From NCBI RefSeq assembly GCF_014635485.1, contig NZ_BMCX01000004.1:224045-288044 (forward strand): DNA of 64,000 nucleotides, read 5' to 3'. A model generated the notes under the pieces. That model saw nothing but the letters and a program-made list of their open reading frames with translations, was not told the DNA's origin and searched no databases. This document shows, piece by piece, positions 43,765 to 52,250 of this stretch (position 1 is the stretch's first letter; each line of letters opens with the position of its first letter). A program made the translations under genes and the position numbers. This DNA is from Corynebacterium pelargi. Its GTDB lineage: Bacteria; Actinomycetota; Actinomycetes; Mycobacteriales; Mycobacteriaceae.

Positions 43765-46149
43765 ATGACGCAAGAGGTTTTCGATGTCGTAGTAATCGGC
43801 GCCGGCATTGCAGGAATTGCAGTGGCAGAACAACTCAATAAAATCGACCAGCTCTCCTGGGTGGTCTTAGAAGAAAAAAGCGCCATCGGCGGCACCTGGG
43901 ATACCTTCCGTTACCCCGGTGTACGAAGCGACTCCGATATTGATTCCTACCGATTCAGCTTCTTACCCTGGCGCGGCACCCGCCCGCTTGGCAGTGGGGA
44001 AGAGATACGCACCTACCTATCCCAAGCCGCAACCCACGCAGGTATGGATACCCGCACTCGCTTTGGCCATCGAGTGCAACGCCTGGAACACCGCGATGGG
44101 TACTGGCATATCCACGCCACCCACGGCGAGAAAGCAGTACACCTGCAAAGCCGCTGGGTGCACCTCGGCTGCGGCTACTACGACCACCACCGCGGGTATC
44201 AACCACAACTGCCTGGTGAAGAACACTTCCAAGGGCTCGTCCTCGACCCCCAACACTGGCCCGATGATCCAGCACATCCGGCCAACAATCTAGACGGCAA
44301 ACACGTCAGCATCATCGGCTCCGGGGCAACAGCCACCAGCCTCGCCCCAGCACTGCACGCCCAAGGTGCAAAGGTCAGCATTGTGCAACGCACCGCCAAC
44401 CATATGGCGGTGATGAGCGATGCAGATCTTTTCGCTCCGCTTCGCCGAGTTGTGGGGGCGGGGGTCGTCGACAAGCTTGATCGAGCACGCGCCATCCAAT
44501 CACAACGCGCCGTGCTGTGGCTATCGCGCACAAAGCCCGACATGGTTGCGGCCTCATTGGCTAGACATCGCGAAAAAATTCTGCAGCGCGAGGAGGATCG
44601 GGAGGCCTTCCGCGCGAAATATCCGCTGTGGACCCAGCGAGTGTGCCGCATCCCGGATGGGGATTTGCTGCACCTGATTCAAGATGGCGAGGTTGCCATC
44701 CATCACTCCACAATCAAAGGCATGGGGGAGGACTCCATCGAGCTTGCCTCGGGCAAGCGGCTGCACACCGATGTGCTGATTAAGGCCACTGGCCTGCGGC
44801 TTCTGGTATTCGGAGGCATCCAGATCGAAGTGGATGGCGCACGCATCCAGCCCGGCGAGCATGTGGCCTGGCGCGGAATGATGCTCAATGGGGTGCCAAA
44901 TTGCAGCTTCACCCTGGGCTACGTCAACGATTCCTACACGCTCAGGGCAGAACTCGTGGCCAACTTTCTTGCCCGCATGATCCAGCACATGCGCGCAGCA
45001 CACTTGGAACTTGCCACCCCGGAAAAGCCTCAGCACCTTCAGCCGCAGCGCATCATCGATCTTGACTCCGGCTACGTCAATCGCGGTATTGATGCATTCC
45101 CGGTGGTCTCCCAAGAAGCGCCGTGGACGCTGCGCAATCACCATGCGCGCGAACGCCGAGACTTCCTGCGCACCGACCTCAACCACGGCATGCGCTACAG
45201 CACCACAGCACCGCAAAGTACTGAGCTGCGCATTGGAGGCACCCGGTGCCGAGTGCAAGGTGAAGGCCAGCCCGTTATTGCCATCCACGGCATCGGGCGA
45301 GGCCTAGAGGATTGGGAAGTGCTTGCGCCAGAAATCGTGGCACGCGGGATGCAGTTGATCAGCGTGGATATCCCGGGATTTGGCGATTCTCCGCGCCGCG
45401 GGGGTGCCAGCATCGAGGGGCTTGCTGCGAGCATATGGGAGATCATCGACGAACTTGAGGCAAGGCGTGAAGGTGCTGGCGGTGGGGCCAGTGGGGAAGG
45501 CGAGCAGGGGAGCGCGCAAGGTGAGGCTGGCGGCTCTGCGAGCAGGCAATGTGAGGCCGGTGGGCCGGGGAGCAGGCAAGGCAGTGCCGCGCCGATTCTG
45601 CTGGGCCATTCACTCGGCGGGCTGATCGCCCAGGCCATGCTGCGCCAACGCCCCGATGCCGTAGCCGGGCTGGTGCTGCTGGCACCTAGTGGTTTCTCTC
45701 AGGAGATCACCCCGATTGTTCGCCTTGCTGCCAAACCCGTGCTCGGCACCACGCTGCTAAATATCAGGTGGACACCACTGCTTCGAGCCATGGAGCAAGC
45801 CACCGTCGCCGATCCGGGGCGGATTAGCGACGCCGTGGTGGCTCAAGCCAAGCAGCGTGTGAGCAATCCTGATCGAGCCCAGTTATTTGCCGACATTTCT
45901 GCCAACCTCCTGGCAAATGAGGACCGCGAAGCCCTCGCACGCAGCGCGGGCAAGGTAGCGCGCGAGGCAGGCGTTCCCGTGCGGATTCTGTGGGGCGCAC
46001 AAGACAAGGTGATCAGCTCCCAACACGCAGCCCAGGCTGAAGCCTTCTATGGCCAAGAAGTTTCGCTGCTTGAAGGCTGCGGGCACATGGTTGCTACTGA
46101 ACGCCCGCAGGCTGTGCTTGGTGCATTAGAAGAAGTATCCAACGCCTAA
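43765..46149 (+). CDS. fused EthA-like flavin monooxygenase and alpha/beta hydrolase
   Basis: A 794-residue two-enzyme fusion. The N-terminal part (about 1-475) is an EthA-type FAD/NADPH monooxygenase: VVVIGAGIAGIAVAEQL (FAD Rossmann), GGTWDTFRYPGVRSDSD and a second dinucleotide motif SIIGSGATATSLAPAL near 178. The Baeyer-Villiger fingerprint region reads FQGLVLDPQHWPDD, with Asp where the motif has His. The C-terminal part (about 485-794) is an alpha/beta hydrolase with VIAIHGIGRGLEDW, nucleophile ILLGHSLGG (Ser near 616), Asp in WGAQDKVIS and His in GCGHMVATE. A Gly/Glu/Ser-rich insert of about 40 residues precedes the nucleophile strand. Oxidation of a ketone to an ester followed by hydrolysis is the natural inference. 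Confidence 0.85.
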   Translation: MTQEVFDVVVIGAGIAGIAVAEQLNKIDQLSWVVLEEKSAIGGTWDTFRYPGVRSDSDIDSYRFSFLPWRGTRPLGSGEEIRTYLSQAATHAGMDTRTRFGHRVQRLEHRDGYWHIHATHGEKAVHLQSRWVHLGCGYYDHHRGYQPQLPGEEHFQGLVLDPQHWPDDPAHPANNLDGKHVSIIGSGATATSLAPALHAQGAKVSIVQRTANHMAVMSDADLFAPLRRVVGAGVVDKLDRARAIQSQRAVLWLSRTKPDMVAASLARHREKILQREEDREAFRAKYPLWTQRVCRIPDGDLLHLIQDGEVAIHHSTIKGMGEDSIELASGKRLHTDVLIKATGLRLLVFGGIQIEVDGARIQPGEHVAWRGMMLNGVPNCSFTLGYVNDSYTLRAELVANFLARMIQHMRAAHLELATPEKPQHLQPQRIIDLDSGYVNRGIDAFPVVSQEAPWTLRNHHARERRDFLRTDLNHGMRYSTTAPQSTELRIGGTRCRVQGEGQPVIAIHGIGRGLEDWEVLAPEIVARGMQLISVDIPGFGDSPRRGGASIEGLAASIWEIIDELEARREGAGGGASGEGEQGSAQGEAGGSASRQCEAGGPGSRQGSAAPILLGHSLGGLIAQAMLRQRPDAVAGLVLLAPSGFSQEITPIVRLAAKPVLGTTLLNIRWTPLLRAMEQATVADPGRISDAVVAQAKQRVSNPDRAQLFADISANLLANEDREALARSAGKVAREAGVPVRILWGAQDKVISSQHAAQAEAFYGQEVSLLEGCGHMVATERPQAVLGALEEVSNA

Positions 46150-46236
46150 AAGTGCGGCCCAAGGCGCGCAGCCCGCGGCACAAGGATTGCGGCGCCGCGG
46201 TCCAAGGTGCTCGCTGAGTGCTACTGCACGGTGGCG

Positions 46237-47391
46237 TTAACCGCCGGAGTGCATGATCTCTGCGCCTTCCGGCACGGTGTCATCTTCTGGATCGTCTAGC
46301 CAGCCTTCGGGCAGCACCACCTTTGAAGGTGAACCCTTACGCCCGCGCGCGCCATCGGCGTCGTCTGCCAGAGCATCGGAATCTGCCCAGGGGTCGAGCA
46401 CGCGGCGCAGATCGTCCAGGGTGTGAATGCCCGAGAGCTGTGCTCGCACCTCGCCGCCCACGGGGAATCCACGCAAATACCAGCCCATGTGCTTTCGCAT
46501 ATCGCGGCAGCCCCGCTGTTCTCCCTCGTGTTCCACGAGCAGTTCTGCGTGGCGGTTGATAATGCGGGTGACTTCGCCCAGGGTGGGCTGCTCGGGAATG
46601 GGTTCACCGCGAAGCGCTGCGGAAAGTTCAGCAAAAAGCCAGGGGCGCCCTAAACATCCTCGTCCCACTACCACGCCATCGCAGCCGGTTTCTTCCATCA
46701 TGGCTTGGGCGTCGGTGGCCTTAAAAATGTCGCCATTGCCCAATACCGGAATGCCGGTGTGGGCGAGGTGCTCTTTCAGCCGGGCGATTTCTTGCCAATC
46801 GGCTTCGCCTGAGTAGCGCTGCGCGGCAGTGCGTGCGTGCAGGGCCACGGCGGCCGCGCCTTCTTCTACGGCGATGCGCCCTGCATCCAGGTGGGTGTGG
46901 TGTTCTGCATCGATGCCCACACGGAACTTCACTGTTACCGGCACGTTGCTGCCTTCGCAGGCTTTCACGGCTGCTGCGACGATATTGCCAAAGAGGCGGC
47001 GCTTATATGGCAGCGCTGATCCACCGCCGCGCCGGGTCACCTTAGGCACGGGGCAGCCGAAGTTCATATCGATGTGATCCGCCATGTCTTCGTCCACGAT
47101 CATCTTGGCGGCCTTGTAGGTGTATTCGGGATCGGTGGTATAAAGCTGCATGCTCCGAGGTTGTTCATCGGGAGCGAAGGTGGTCATGTGCAGGGTTTTC
47201 TCATTGCGCTCTGCGAGCGCGCGTGCGGTGATCATCTCGCACACATACAGCCCGGACACCGTGCCTGTTTTCTCGCGTTCTTGTTCGCGGCACAGGCTAC
47301 GAAAAGCTACGTTGGTTACCCCCGCCATGGGTGCGAGTACCACGGGGGAGTTCAGGCTAAGAGGTCCAATATGCAGCGTCACCTTGACCAT
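46237..47391 (-). CDS. dusB: tRNA-dihydrouridine synthase
   Basis: A 384-residue FMN-dependent enzyme that reduces uridines in the tRNA D-loop. It shows SPVVLAPMAGVTNVAFRSLC, the catalytic DMNFGCPVPKVTRRGGGSAL region (GCP Cys near 113), VKFRVGIDAEHHTH and GNGDIFKATDAQAMM for phosphate binding. ATG 47391 begins MVKVTLHIGPL as in relatives; the upstream open sequence (to 47451) is Pro/Ser-rich and not conserved. A C-terminal extension of about 40 residues (SPSKVVLPEGWLDDPEDDT) is usual in corynebacteria. Confidence 0.93.
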   Translation of the reverse strand: MVKVTLHIGPLSLNSPVVLAPMAGVTNVAFRSLCREQEREKTGTVSGLYVCEMITARALAERNEKTLHMTTFAPDEQPRSMQLYTTDPEYTYKAAKMIVDEDMADHIDMNFGCPVPKVTRRGGGSALPYKRRLFGNIVAAAVKACEGSNVPVTVKFRVGIDAEHHTHLDAGRIAVEEGAAAVALHARTAAQRYSGEADWQEIARLKEHLAHTGIPVLGNGDIFKATDAQAMMEETGCDGVVVGRGCLGRPWLFAELSAALRGEPIPEQPTLGEVTRIINRHAELLVEHEGEQRGCRDMRKHMGWYLRGFPVGGEVRAQLSGIHTLDDLRRVLDPWADSDALADDADGARGRKGSPSKVVLPEGWLDDPEDDTVPEGAEIMHSGG

Positions 47392-47550
47392 TGAACTCAA
47401 AGCCGGCGGTGGACTCAAACTGCACCGATCTGGGGGTGAGGACGATAACACAATCGGACACGCGGGGCGTCGATATGCGTTATTGTGGGCTTCGTAACTA
47501 TCTGTGGTGTTGTGGCGCCTGCTTCACAAGCGGGTGTGCGCACATCACGG

Positions 47551-47567
47551 TGAGCAAATCTTGCTCA
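47551..47567 (+). promoter_or_regulatory. 17-bp palindrome in the CoA-transferase leader
   Basis: TGAGCAAATCTTGCTCA, perfect 7-bp arms, 46 bp before the start codon. A GTGGGGTT (RamA-type motif) follows directly. It may be an operator or a leader hairpin. Confidence 0.4.
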
Positions 47568-47612
47568 GTGGGGTTGCATTGCACACCGTTGAGCACGTTG
47601 AGGAGGAACTGA

Positions 47613-49127
47613 ATGTCCCGCATTGGAAATGCACAGCTCAAGTCGAAGGTCATGACCGCTGAAGAGGCGGCTGAGCTGATCAATCACGGCGACAAGATCG
47701 GTATTTCGGGCTTCACCGGCGCCGGCTACCCCAAGGCGCTGCCCACCGCTATCGCTAACCGCGCAAAGGAAGCACACGAGCGCGGCGATGATTTCATGAT
47801 CGACCTGTTCACTGGCGCTTCCACCGCCCCGGATTGCGATGGCGTGCTTGCAGAGGCAGACGCTATCCGCTTCCGTACCCCTTATCAGTCGGACCCGATC
47901 CTGCGCTCCAAGATCAACGACGGCACCACCTTGTACATGGACTACCACCTCTCGGAGTCCGGCCTGTACGTGGAGCAGGGCTTCTTTGGCAAGATGAACT
48001 TCGCCATCGTTGAGGCCGTGCGCATTACCGAAGACGGCCACATCGTGCCTTCTTCCTCCATCGGTAACAACGTCGAGTACCTGGACAACGCCGAGAAGAT
48101 CATCATCGAGGTCAACTCCTGGCAGTCCGAGGAGCTCGAGGGCATGGCGGATATCTACCGCATTAACCACCTGCCCAACCGTCAGCCCATCCCGATCACC
48201 GCGCCTGAGCAGCGCATCGGCTCCACCTACATCGACATTGACCTGGACAAGGTCGTTGCCGTGGTTGAGACGGACGCACCTGACCGCAACGCTCCCTTCA
48301 AGCCGGTTGATGAGACTTCCAAGAAGATCGCTGGCCACTTCCTCGACTTCCTTGAGGGCGAAGTTGCCGCCGGTCGCCTCACCTACGACGGCTACATCAT
48401 GCAGTCCGGTGTGGGTAACGTGCCCAACGCCGTGATGGCTGGCCTGCTCGACTCCAAGTTCGAGAACATCAAGGCCTACACCGAGGTGATCCAGGACGGC
48501 ATGGTCGACCTGATCGACGCAGGCAAGATGACCGTTGCTTCTGCTACCTCCTTCTCGCTCTCGCCCGAGTACGCCGAGAAGATGAACAACGAGGCTTCCC
48601 GCTACGCCAAGCAGATCATCCTGCGTCCGCAGCAGATCTCCAACCACCCCGAGGTTGTGCGTCGTCTGGGCCTGATCTGCACCAACGGTCTGATCGAGGC
48701 CGATATCTACGGCAACGTGAACTCCACCAACGTGATCGGTTCGCGCATGATGAACGGCGTGGGCGGCTCTGCCGACTTCACCCGTAACGGCCTGATCTCC
48801 TCCTTCATCACTCCTTCCGATGCCAAGGGTGGCGACATCTCCGCAATCGTGCCGATGGTTTCTCACGTCGACCACACCGAGCAGGACGTCAAGGTCATCA
48901 TCACCGAGTACGGTTACGCCGACCTGCGTGGCCTGGCACCCCGCCAGAAGGTGGAGAAGATGATCGCTCTGGCTCACCCGGACTACCGTCCGCTGCTCGA
49001 GGAGTACTACGAGCGCGCTCTGAAGATCGCCGAGGAGAAGAAGATCATGCAGACGCCTCACGACCTGGCAAATGCGCTTTCCTTCCACCAGCGCTTCCAG
49101 GAGACCGGCTCCATGAAGCTCTCCTAA
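47613..49127 (+). CDS. cat: succinyl-CoA:acetate CoA-transferase / acetyl-CoA hydrolase family
   Basis: A 504-residue member of the acetyl-CoA hydrolase/transferase family. In corynebacteria this enzyme moves CoA between succinyl-CoA and acetate. Two CoA-transferase halves are visible: GISGFTGAGYPKALPTAI near the start and, in the second half, the catalytic glutamate segment KAYTEVIQDGMVDL, GNVNSTNVIGSRMMNG and GVGGSADFTRNG, which binds CoA. Codon use is strongly optimised, so expression is likely high. The ribosome site GAGGAGGAA precedes the ATG. RamA, encoded 12 kb downstream, is a plausible regulator. Confidence 0.9.
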   Translation: MSRIGNAQLKSKVMTAEEAAELINHGDKIGISGFTGAGYPKALPTAIANRAKEAHERGDDFMIDLFTGASTAPDCDGVLAEADAIRFRTPYQSDPILRSKINDGTTLYMDYHLSESGLYVEQGFFGKMNFAIVEAVRITEDGHIVPSSSIGNNVEYLDNAEKIIIEVNSWQSEELEGMADIYRINHLPNRQPIPITAPEQRIGSTYIDIDLDKVVAVVETDAPDRNAPFKPVDETSKKIAGHFLDFLEGEVAAGRLTYDGYIMQSGVGNVPNAVMAGLLDSKFENIKAYTEVIQDGMVDLIDAGKMTVASATSFSLSPEYAEKMNNEASRYAKQIILRPQQISNHPEVVRRLGLICTNGLIEADIYGNVNSTNVIGSRMMNGVGGSADFTRNGLISSFITPSDAKGGDISAIVPMVSHVDHTEQDVKVIITEYGYADLRGLAPRQKVEKMIALAHPDYRPLLEEYYERALKIAEEKKIMQTPHDLANALSFHQRFQETGSMKLS

Positions 49128-49150
49128 GCTAGCTTCCTAGCTTTTCGACG

Positions 49151-49191
49151 AAAGCCCCACGTCACTGTTTTCACGCAGTCCGTGGGGCTTT
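49151..49191 (+). terminator. terminator after cat
   Basis: AAAGCCCCACG (49151-49161) pairs with CGTGGGGCTTT (49181-49191), followed by TCTCG. Confidence 0.75.
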
Positions 49192-49261
49192 CTCGTGTCC
49201 ATTTTGAACCTCGCAAAAGCAGTGTTGTACACTCCCATAAGTGGCCATGAAAATGGTCAGT

Positions 49262-49334
49262 GGGCCTTTAGCTCAGTTGGTAGAGCTACGGACTTTTAAT
49301 CCGCAGGTCCCGGGTTCGAGCCCCGGAGGGCCCA
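49262..49334 (+). tRNA. tRNA-Lys (TTT)
   Basis: A 73-nt cloverleaf. Acceptor GGGCCTT/AGGGCCC, D-arm AGCTCAGTTGGTAGAGCT, anticodon loop CTTTTAA (TTT), T-arm with GGTTCGAGCC, discriminator A. No CCA is encoded. Confidence 0.95.
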
Positions 49335-49341
49335 CATAATT

Positions 49342-49386
49342 AAAACCCCCGCTAGCCTGGTGTTGTTCCTGGTTGGTGGGGGTTTT
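49342..49386 (+). terminator. terminator after tRNA-Lys, first copy of a repeated 40-bp unit
   Basis: AAAACCCCC (49342-49350) pairs with GGGGGTTTT (49378-49386). The segment 49347-49386 recurs at 50851-50890 with two mismatches. Confidence 0.8.
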
Positions 49387-49431
49387 CGCGTATGTAGCAT
49401 GCGTGATATTTCAGCCTGTTTTTAGTCTCGT

Positions 49432-49451
49432 ATGTCGTGGAAATGTCGTGG
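49432..49451 (+). repeat. TGTCGTG direct repeat, left side of islet
   Basis: ATGTCGTGG at 49432 and again at 49443: an 11-bp-phased pair, matching a pair at 50749-50766. Resembles arm-type sites of a tyrosine integrase. Confidence 0.45.
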
Positions 49452-49825
49452 GATTGCGTATGTATGGACCGGCGACCTTGGTCATGATCGGCGGGACCAT
49501 GAGTCGATTGTGCGCGGCGAAATCAGCGACCAGGCCACGCATGCGCAACTGATCAAGCTCAGACACGCGCACCTTCTGGCCAAGGCGGCAAATCAATGGT
49601 CATGCGCTTAGCGCCAGGCACAGCACCAATCTGCACGAATCGTATTGAGCTGCATTACACAAGCCCTTTCTCTTCTCGAATAATGCAATACGTCATCACT
49701 TGCTCATCAGCGTCTTCGCACACGCCTCAGCCGGCCTTCGAACCAGGCGCATCTACCAACTAAACGGCGCTAACTAGAGCCGACACAACTCGACGGCTTG
49801 ACCGACTCAACCTGCACGCAGGAGA
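49452..49825. other. degenerate islet sequence
   Basis: No supported gene. A minus-strand tRNA-like fragment lies at about 49722-49775: a D-arm-like GTTTAGTTGGTAGATG runs directly into a T-arm-like GGTTCGAA, with no anticodon arm. Confidence 0.35.
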
Positions 49826-50221
49826 TCAGATATACGGGTGCTCAACCGGAACTGGTTCGCCAGGTTCATCATCATTCTCCATCGCATCCAAGGCAGCCTG
49901 CTGGGCTTCTTGTTCCTGATATTCGCGTCGCACCTGCTCACGACCTCGAATCACATTGCCATCAAAGTCGAGGACGACGTGGTCATCGTCAAGACACCAA
50001 GTTGGACGGCTTCCAGTTTCCACCTGACCCGATTCTTCTCGAATCGCTAAGATGTTGCTTGGTCCGGTTTCTAGTGGGCTGATTACTCGGTCTCCCCGAA
50101 ACTCGAAGACACGGCCATCGTTATCGCTTAATGGGCCGTACTTCACTTCGGGGATCAAGGCTCCTACGCTGTTCTCGTAAGACTTCGCTATCGCAATAGC
50201 CTGATCCAAGGTTACTGCCAT
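49826..50221 (-). CDS. putative immunity protein (Imm35/YrhB-like), tentative
   Basis: An intact 131-residue protein beginning MAVTLDQAIAIAKSYENSVG. It contains GRVFEFRGDRV, LETGPSNILAIREESGQVETG and a Glu/Gln-rich acidic tail. The arrangement of an N-terminal helix, V-F-x-F strand and ESGQV-x-TG loop resembles the Imm35/YrhB immunity fold, but the match is weak. It lies 36 bp downstream of a broken toxin tail on the same strand, the usual toxin-immunity order. ATG 50221 is preferred over 50254. No secretion signal. Confidence 0.45.
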   Translation of the reverse strand: MAVTLDQAIAIAKSYENSVGALIPEVKYGPLSDNDGRVFEFRGDRVISPLETGPSNILAIREESGQVETGSRPTWCLDDDHVVLDFDGNVIRGREQVRREYQEQEAQQAALDAMENDDEPGEPVPVEHPYI

Positions 50222-50257
50222 TGGTCTAGCTCGCCTCCTGGAACATCCAAACACTCA

Positions 50258-50640
50258 TCAACGTCGGTCACAATCGTCGATGCGGGTCACTGCAAACGAA
50301 CCAGGCTTAATAGCTGGACACCGTAGCATTCTCCCATCGCGATTCTCAGTATGCTCTTCAGAATACTTGCGAGTTGCGGCGCCAGATCTACCATTTTGTG
50401 GATCATGGATCGCAATACGGTTCCCCTCTTTTCCCATACAACAGTGTGCCCACTGTTGGACCCTGACCATCCATGGTGGCGAAGCCCCGTGCCCCTTCTG
50501 GAATCTGCCTGCTCAAATATCTAATCAGGTCACTGACTGCTTTTTGGTTTTGCCAGGCATCGTCACAAACCTTGGTGACTCACCGGCCACTCTGTCTGCA
50601 CCAACAATGCTCAGAGCGTGCTGAGTGTTCCACTGAGCAC
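50258..50640 (-). pseudogene. polymorphic toxin C-terminal fragment (papain-like fold), broken
   Basis: The minus strand shows, in three shifting frames, DAWQNQKAVSDLIRYLSRQ, IPEGARGFATMDGQGPTV, GHTVVWEKRG and NRIAIHDPQNGRSG, and ends TRIDDCDRR at 50258. The order G-x-RG, GH, D-P-Q-N-G is that of papain-like (toxin deamidase/peptidase) domains at the ends of polymorphic toxins, with His and Asp of the active site still visible. Frameshifts near 50450 and 50430, and absence of any N-terminal delivery domain, make it non-functional. The family call is tentative. Confidence 0.5.
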
Positions 50641-50748
50641 TATTAACAGGGAAGTGGTTTGATCAGGCGGTGAAGCGGTGCGTGAAGGATGGGTGGATTT
50701 GTACGTGGGTGACATTGCATGGTTTGCGGCATACTGGGGCGTTTTCGC

Positions 50749-50766
50749 GTGTCGTGTGATTGTCGT
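50749..50766 (+). repeat. TGTCGTG direct repeat, right side of islet
   Basis: TGTCGTG at 50749-50755 and 50760-50766, again 11 bp apart, same orientation as the pair at 49432. Confidence 0.45.
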
Positions 50767-50814
50767 GGGTTTTGGGAAACCTGGAGTGTTTGCGCTGGTG
50801 ATCGGTGTTTAGTT

Positions 50815-50843
50815 TTAGGGTTCAAATCCCTGTGCCTCCGCTT
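50815..50843 (+). repeat. tRNA 3'-end fragment
   Basis: GGGTTCAAATCCC followed by TGTGCCTCCGC looks like a T-arm and the 3' acceptor strand of a tRNA whose 5' part is absent. Probably an attachment-site relic. Confidence 0.45.
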
Positions 50844-50850
50844 CATAAGA

Positions 50851-50890
50851 CCCCGCTAGCCTGGTGTTGTTCCCGGTTGGCGGGGGTTTT
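50851..50890 (+). terminator. second copy of the tRNA-linked terminator
   Basis: CCCCGCTAGCC...GGGGGTTTT, differing from 49347-49386 at two compensating positions (CCCGG/GGCGG against CCTGG/GGTGG), so it is still able to fold. Confidence 0.7.
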
Positions 50891-51056
50891 GCTTGCTTTA
50901 ACAAGTGACTTCTTCGGCCTTGCTCGGTGGATACCGGACCTCCCACAGCACTTTTCACCCCCGGTCGGACAAAAAGTGTTTTTGGTGCAGAAAAGTGTGT
51001 TTGACTGGCTGAGTCCCTATAACCCCACTATTTTTCGTTTGCAAGGAGAATCCGTA

Positions 51057-51902
51057 GTGACTGAACCCCAACACCCCGAGGTGCCACAGCAACCTCCGGC
51101 TTCACACGGCAACCAGTACCCTCAAGCACCAGAGCAGCAGTATGCAACGCAGGCTCCTAAGAAAGACGAGTCGAAAAACGTCGTTGGCATCGTAGCTCTG
51201 GTCTGCGCAGTAGTCGGCTTTATTTTTGCCTGCATCCCCGGTGCCCTCATCATCGGCTGGGTGCTGCTGCCGATCGCTTTCATCCTTGGCATCGTGGGGC
51301 TCTTTACCAGCAAGAAACGCCGCACCGCTGTCATTGCGATTGCTGTTTCCGTTGTTGGTTTCGTCGTCGGTGTGCTCGTCTTCGTTTTCGTTGTTGCCCA
51401 AGCCTTTGACGACGCCTTCAATTCCGAATCCTCTGTGTCTTCAGGGGATGGAAGCGCATTGGAAAAAGGTGCAGGCAGCTCGCGTGAAAATCCGCTCCCA
51501 CTCGGTTCTTCCATCGAATCCGAGGACTGGAAGGTCACTATCAACTCCGTTGATCTCAATGCAGATGAAGCTGTGCTGGCCGCAAATACATTCAATGAGC
51601 CTGCGCCCGATGGGCAGAAGTACATCCTGGTTAACTACACCGTGGAATACATCGGAGATAACTCCGAGGGTGAAGTGCCGAGCCCTGTGGTTTCCTATGT
51701 CACCAGCGACGGCAACACCTTGAGCGTTTTGGATAACTTCGCCGTGGCGCCTGATCACATCGACACCGTAGACAAGCTCTACGAAGGCGGCAGCGTGAGC
51801 GGCAACCAAGTCCTCACCGCACCTGTAGACAACGCCCAAGATGGCGTGCTTGCGGTCAGTGCGGATCTCACCAGCGCTACTAAGTTCGTTTCGGTGCAAT
51901 AA
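51057..51902 (+). CDS. DUF4352-type membrane protein
   Basis: A 281-residue protein. A Pro/Gln-rich cytoplasmic start (about 1-38) is followed by hydrophobic segments at about 42-62, 64-82 and 88-118, then a Ser/Gly linker and an exported beta-sandwich domain like DUF4352 (SENPLPLGSS-type start, EDWKVTINSV, YILVNYTVEYIGDN, VSADLTSATKFV). GTG 51057 follows AAGGAGAA. The open frame reaches back to 50805 but crosses a terminator. Function unknown; such domains often occur in surface proteins. Confidence 0.85.
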   Translation: MTEPQHPEVPQQPPASHGNQYPQAPEQQYATQAPKKDESKNVVGIVALVCAVVGFIFACIPGALIIGWVLLPIAFILGIVGLFTSKKRRTAVIAIAVSVVGFVVGVLVFVFVVAQAFDDAFNSESSVSSGDGSALEKGAGSSRENPLPLGSSIESEDWKVTINSVDLNADEAVLAANTFNEPAPDGQKYILVNYTVEYIGDNSEGEVPSPVVSYVTSDGNTLSVLDNFAVAPDHIDTVDKLYEGGSVSGNQVLTAPVDNAQDGVLAVSADLTSATKFVSVQ

Positions 51903-51988
51903 AACCGTGCATAGCCTGGCGTTTTGTGTTCTGGAATTGTTCAAGTATAGTTCTGCACAGTCACAAAGCGCCGAGCGCTTGTGTACTT

Positions 51989-52061
<73 letters not shown>

Positions 52062-52109
52062 CAGCCATCATCCCCACAGTTTTGTTCTGTGGGGACGTGT
52101 GGCCTGTGT

Positions 52110-52183
52110 GGCCCTGTGGCGCAGTTGGTTAGCGCGCCGCCCTGTCACGGCGGAGGTCGCGGGTTCAAGTCCCGTCAGGGTCG
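52110..52183 (+). tRNA. tRNA-Asp (GTC), copy 1
   Basis: A 74-nt cloverleaf. Acceptor GGCCCTG/CAGGGTC, anticodon stem CCGCC/GGCGG, loop CTGTCAC (GTC), T-arm GGGTTCAAGTCCC, discriminator G. Identical to the copy at 58101-58174. Confidence 0.96.
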
Positions 52184-52193
52184 CCAAAAAATC

Positions 52194-52230
52194 AAAAGCA
52201 GCATCCTCAATGAGGGTGCTGCTTTTTTTG
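52194..52230 (+). terminator. terminator after tRNA-Asp copy 1
   Basis: AAAAGCAGCATCCTC (52194-52208), AAT, GAGGGTGCTGCTTTT (52212-52226), T-run. Convergent with the SDR gene. Confidence 0.85.
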
Positions 52231-52250
52231 TTGCGTGGGCGTCGAAAAGC

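Noticed and set aside
47565..49088. 507-residue antisense frame in the CoA-transferase gene
   Set aside because: Leu/Val/Asp/His-rich shadow caused by strong codon bias of the real gene.
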